A DNA stretch of 64,000 nucleotides, taken from assembly GCF_003020125.1 (NCBI RefSeq), contig NZ_PYFW01000005.1, forward strand, positions 372,001 through 436,000, read 5' to 3'. The translations under genes and the position numbers were made by a program. Positions 61,778 through 64,000 of this stretch are shown here, one piece after another (position 1 is the stretch's first letter; each line of letters starts with the position of its first letter). The notes beneath the pieces were generated by a model that saw nothing but the letters and a program-made list of their open reading frames with translations, did no database searches and was not told the origin of the DNA. Source of the stretch: Bradyrhizobium sp. MOS003 (GTDB lineage: Bacteria > Pseudomonadota > Alphaproteobacteria > Rhizobiales > Xanthobacteraceae).

Positions 61778-63061
61778 TCATATGCCCAACCGGTCCCGCA
61801 CCCGCCCCGCGATCACGGCGGTCGTCACACCCACCGGCCAGAACGCATGCATCGGGATCGGCTTGATGCCGGTGATAGGCATGTCGATCTCGGCCTCGGC
61901 GCCGCCGATCAGCCGTCGCGCAAGCTGCGCCCCCATCGCGGTCGAAAGCGCGACGCCGCGGCCGTTGCAGCCAAGCGAGATCAGGATGTTTTCGGCCGGC
62001 TCATGCACATGGGGATAGTGATCCCCGGTGATGGCGAGGCGGCTATTCCAGCCGTGCGTCCAGGAAACGCCCCTGAGCTGCGGCCATAGCCGCTCTGCAT
62101 ACCGCATGAGATAGGCGACGTCGTGTGGCGACTTGATCCAGCGCATCGGGCCGCGGCCGCCCATCAACAGGCGGTTGTGCTGATCGATGCGGTAATAGAC
62201 CGTGATGTGACCGCTCTCGTAGAGCACGGGACGCGTCGGCATGATGGCGCGGGCCACCGCGTCGGAGAGCGGCGCCGTGGCGGCGATCGATGAGAACACC
62301 GGCACGATGGTGCGGCGGAGCGCCGGCCAGAGATCGTCGGTAAAGCCGTTGGTGGCGAGCAGGACCTTGTCGGCATGCACCACCGCCCGCGGCGTCTCGA
62401 TGCGCCATCGCGAGCCCTCGCGACGGAGTGACAGCGCGGGCGTCTCGCCATGCACCTTCGCGCCGGCGGAGATCGCCGCACGCGCGAGACCGCGGGCGTA
62501 GCTGAGTGGATGCAGATCGCCGCCTCGCGCATCCAGCATGGCGCCGATGTATCGGTCGCTGCCGGTCATCTCGCGGAGCTGCTCGCGGTTCAGAGAGGTC
62601 ACCGGCATGCCGCGGCGGATGCATTGCTGCGCGGTCTTTTCGATCGCGGCAGCACTGGCCTCGTTATAGGCCGCACGCAGCGTCCCGTTCTGCCGCGCTT
62701 CGCACGGGATCTGATAGCGGCGGATCAGCTCGTGGGTGAAATTCGTTGTGCCGTAGGAGAACGCGATCATGCGGCGGCCGAGGTCCGCGCCGAAATCGGC
62801 CTCGATCTGATCAGGGTCGTGCTTCAGGCCGGGATTGGTGTGGCCGCCATTATTGCCAGACGCGCCCCAACCCGGCTCCTGCGCCTCCAGCACCAGGGCG
62901 TCGACACCTTGCTCGGCCAGATGCAACGCGGTGGAGAGGCCTGTGTAGCCGCCGCCGATGATCGCGACGGAGACATTCTTGTCCGTATCGAGCGGCGGCG
63001 TGGCAACCGGCGCGACGGCGGTGTCGGCATAGAGCGATGGCGGCAGAGGCAGGCGCGTCAT
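61778..63061 (-). CDS. FAD-dependent oxidoreductase, DAO family
   Basis: A 427-residue flavoenzyme of the D-amino-acid-oxidase/glycine-oxidase/PuuB type. The dinucleotide fold is VAIIGGGYTGLSTALHLAEQ (about 28-47), followed by GWGASGNNGGHTNPGLKHDP and VLLATNGFTDDLWPALRRTI, with LISLGCNGRGVALSTAMGAQ at the FAD C-terminal motif. It precedes the amino-acid importer genes on the same strand in genomic order (transcribed after them), so it probably oxidises the imported amine or amino acid. Confidence 0.9.
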   Translation of the reverse strand: MTRLPLPPSLYADTAVAPVATPPLDTDKNVSVAIIGGGYTGLSTALHLAEQGVDALVLEAQEPGWGASGNNGGHTNPGLKHDPDQIEADFGADLGRRMIAFSYGTTNFTHELIRRYQIPCEARQNGTLRAAYNEASAAAIEKTAQQCIRRGMPVTSLNREQLREMTGSDRYIGAMLDARGGDLHPLSYARGLARAAISAGAKVHGETPALSLRREGSRWRIETPRAVVHADKVLLATNGFTDDLWPALRRTIVPVFSSIAATAPLSDAVARAIMPTRPVLYESGHITVYYRIDQHNRLLMGGRGPMRWIKSPHDVAYLMRYAERLWPQLRGVSWTHGWNSRLAITGDHYPHVHEPAENILISLGCNGRGVALSTAMGAQLARRLIGGAEAEIDMPITGIKPIPMHAFWPVGVTTAVIAGRVRDRLGI

Positions 63062-63073
63062 ATCGAGAACCGG

Positions 63074-63805
63074 TCAGAGCGGATGCAGGACGCGCCGCAG
63101 GAAGTCCTGGGTGCGCGGATGCTGGGGTTGGTTGAGCAGCGCCTTGGCCGGCCCCTGCTCGACGATGATTCCGCCGTCGATGAACAGCACGCGGTCGGCA
63201 ACGTCGCGGGCAAAGCCCATCTCGTGGGTGACGACCACCATGGTCATGCCGTCGTCGGCGAGCTTGCGCATCACACCGAGCACGTCGCCGACCAGTTCAG
63301 GGTCGAGCGCCGAGGTCGGCTCGTCGAACAGGATCGCCTTGGGCTGCATCGCGAGCGCTCGCGCGATCGCGACGCGCTGCTGCTGGCCGCCGGAAAGCTG
63401 GGGCGGATGCGCGTCGGCCTTTTCGGCGAGCCCGACCTGAGCGAGCAGCGCGCGGCCGCGCTCGAGGGCCTGCGCGCGGGATTCCTTCTTGACGTAGAGC
63501 GGCCCCTCGATGACGTTTTCGAGCGCGGTGCGGTGAGGAAACAGGTTGAAGCGCTGGAACACCATCGAGACCTGGGTGCGAACCTTCACGATCGACGGCG
63601 CATCGCGATCGACCTTCAGGCCTTCGATGCTGATCTCGCCGCGGTCGTAGCTTTCAAGGCCGTTGATGCAGCGCAGGATCGTCGACTTGCCCGAGCCGGA
63701 CGGGCCGATGACGCAGACCACCTCGCCCTTCTGGACGGACGCCGTGACGCCCTTGAGCACCTCGTTCGCGCCAAAGCTCTTGTGGACGTCGTTGAGCTCG
63801 ATCAT
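63074..63805 (-). CDS. Polar amino-acid ABC transporter ATPase (GlnQ/HisP-like)
   Basis: A 243-residue ATPase. Walker A GPSGSGKST (34-42), signature LSGGQQQR, Walker B AILFDEPTSALD and the H-loop VVVTHEMGFARDVADRVLFI are canonical for the polar amino-acid importer class. The start overlaps the stop of the upstream permease by 4 nt, and the FAD oxidoreductase follows 12 nt after the stop. The likely substrate is an amino acid or amine oxidised by that enzyme. Confidence 0.94.
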   Translation of the reverse strand: MIELNDVHKSFGANEVLKGVTASVQKGEVVCVIGPSGSGKSTILRCINGLESYDRGEISIEGLKVDRDAPSIVKVRTQVSMVFQRFNLFPHRTALENVIEGPLYVKKESRAQALERGRALLAQVGLAEKADAHPPQLSGGQQQRVAIARALAMQPKAILFDEPTSALDPELVGDVLGVMRKLADDGMTMVVVTHEMGFARDVADRVLFIDGGIIVEQGPAKALLNQPQHPRTQDFLRRVLHPL

Positions 63806-64000
63806 TTCTTGCCCGCCCGCTTCTCGAAATGACGAACCAGCAGGATCAGCGGGATGCTCATGGTGAGATACATCAGCGCCACCATCGTGAACACGTTGGT
63901 GTTCTTGAAGGTCGAGGATGCGATCAGCTTGCCCTGAAGCGCGAGCTCGGCGACCGTGATGGTCGAGGCCTGCGAAGAATCCTTCAGCATCATGATCATC
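63802..64000 (-). CDS. Polar amino-acid ABC transporter permease (3' part; cut by window end)
   Basis: Only the C-terminal 65 residues are inside the window: SQASTITVAELALQGKLIAS, then FTMVALMYLTMSIPLILLVR and the basic end HFEKRAGKK. The KDSSQAS-type loop and the last membrane helix are typical of HisM/GlnP permeases. It overlaps the ATPase gene by 4 nt and is the preceding gene of the same operon. The rest lies beyond 64000. Confidence 0.88.
   Translation of the reverse strand, partial: MIMMLKDSSQASTITVAELALQGKLIASSTFKNTNVFTMVALMYLTMSIPLILLVRHFEKRAGKK

Overview
The window looks like chromosomal DNA of a high-GC alphaproteobacterium, most likely Bradyrhizobium or a close Nitrobacteraceae relative. 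This is inferred from the density of orphan periplasmic binding proteins (Liv-type, Bug/TTT and TAXI families), the small-protein families (DUF3551-like, DUF6894-like), Ku, WGR/cyclase proteins, GGAAC-N16/17-CGTT general-stress promoters and several intergenic palindrome families. No database search was possible.

Left edge (1-5.2 kb): a molybdenum/tungsten locus. A TupA-like binding protein, a MoeA paralogue and a MoeA fused to a PBP-like domain run leftwards, with a divergent regulator that carries the same kind of PBP-like domain. At 5.3-8.7 kb lie three solute-binding-protein genes of different classes, none with permeases nearby. A tRNA-Ile2(CAU) gene at 9.06 kb is followed by an AT-richer three-gene operon (9.5-12.9 kb). 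I read this operon as an ABC-three-component (ABC-3C) conflict system: restriction-endonuclease-like effector, middle component, and zinc-hook ABC ATPase. It is followed by a decayed glycosyltransferase.

13-18.8 kb holds small proteins, one behind a textbook sigma-54 promoter, a frameshifted 2'-5' RNA ligase-like gene, Ku, a small zinc-finger protein, a rhodanese and an AraC regulator. 18.9-25.8 kb is a sugar-type ABC importer operon. One of its permeases is fused to an SMP-30/gluconolactonase-like beta-propeller, and a second SMP-30-like gene follows. 25.8-31.8 kb has small secreted or membrane proteins, two class III nucleotide cyclases (one with a WGR-like domain) and a HutD-like protein.

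31.8-38.7 kb is a probable catabolic cluster: SDR, carboxymuconolactone-decarboxylase-like protein and TetR regulator on one strand; Liv-type SBP, metallo-beta-lactamase-fold hydrolase, Bug SBP, VOC protein and methyltransferase on the other. Two perfect palindromes sit between the divergent genes. 38.7-43.3 kb carries an L,D-transpeptidase, a CoA transferase and an orphan SBP. 43.5-48.6 kb is a full branched-chain-amino-acid-type ABC importer (SBP-livHMGF).

48.8-58.1 kb has a polysaccharide flippase, a GH10 xylanase, a glycosyltransferase-like protein, an Sfp-type phosphopantetheinyl transferase, a histone-deacetylase-family amidohydrolase, an SMP-30-like protein and a PQQ-dehydrogenase-like/cytochrome c protein. 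The right end has small proteins, enoyl-CoA hydratase, gamma-glutamyltransferase, a His-rich secreted protein under a stress promoter, and a polar amino-acid importer (FAD oxidoreductase, ATPase, permease cut by the window end).
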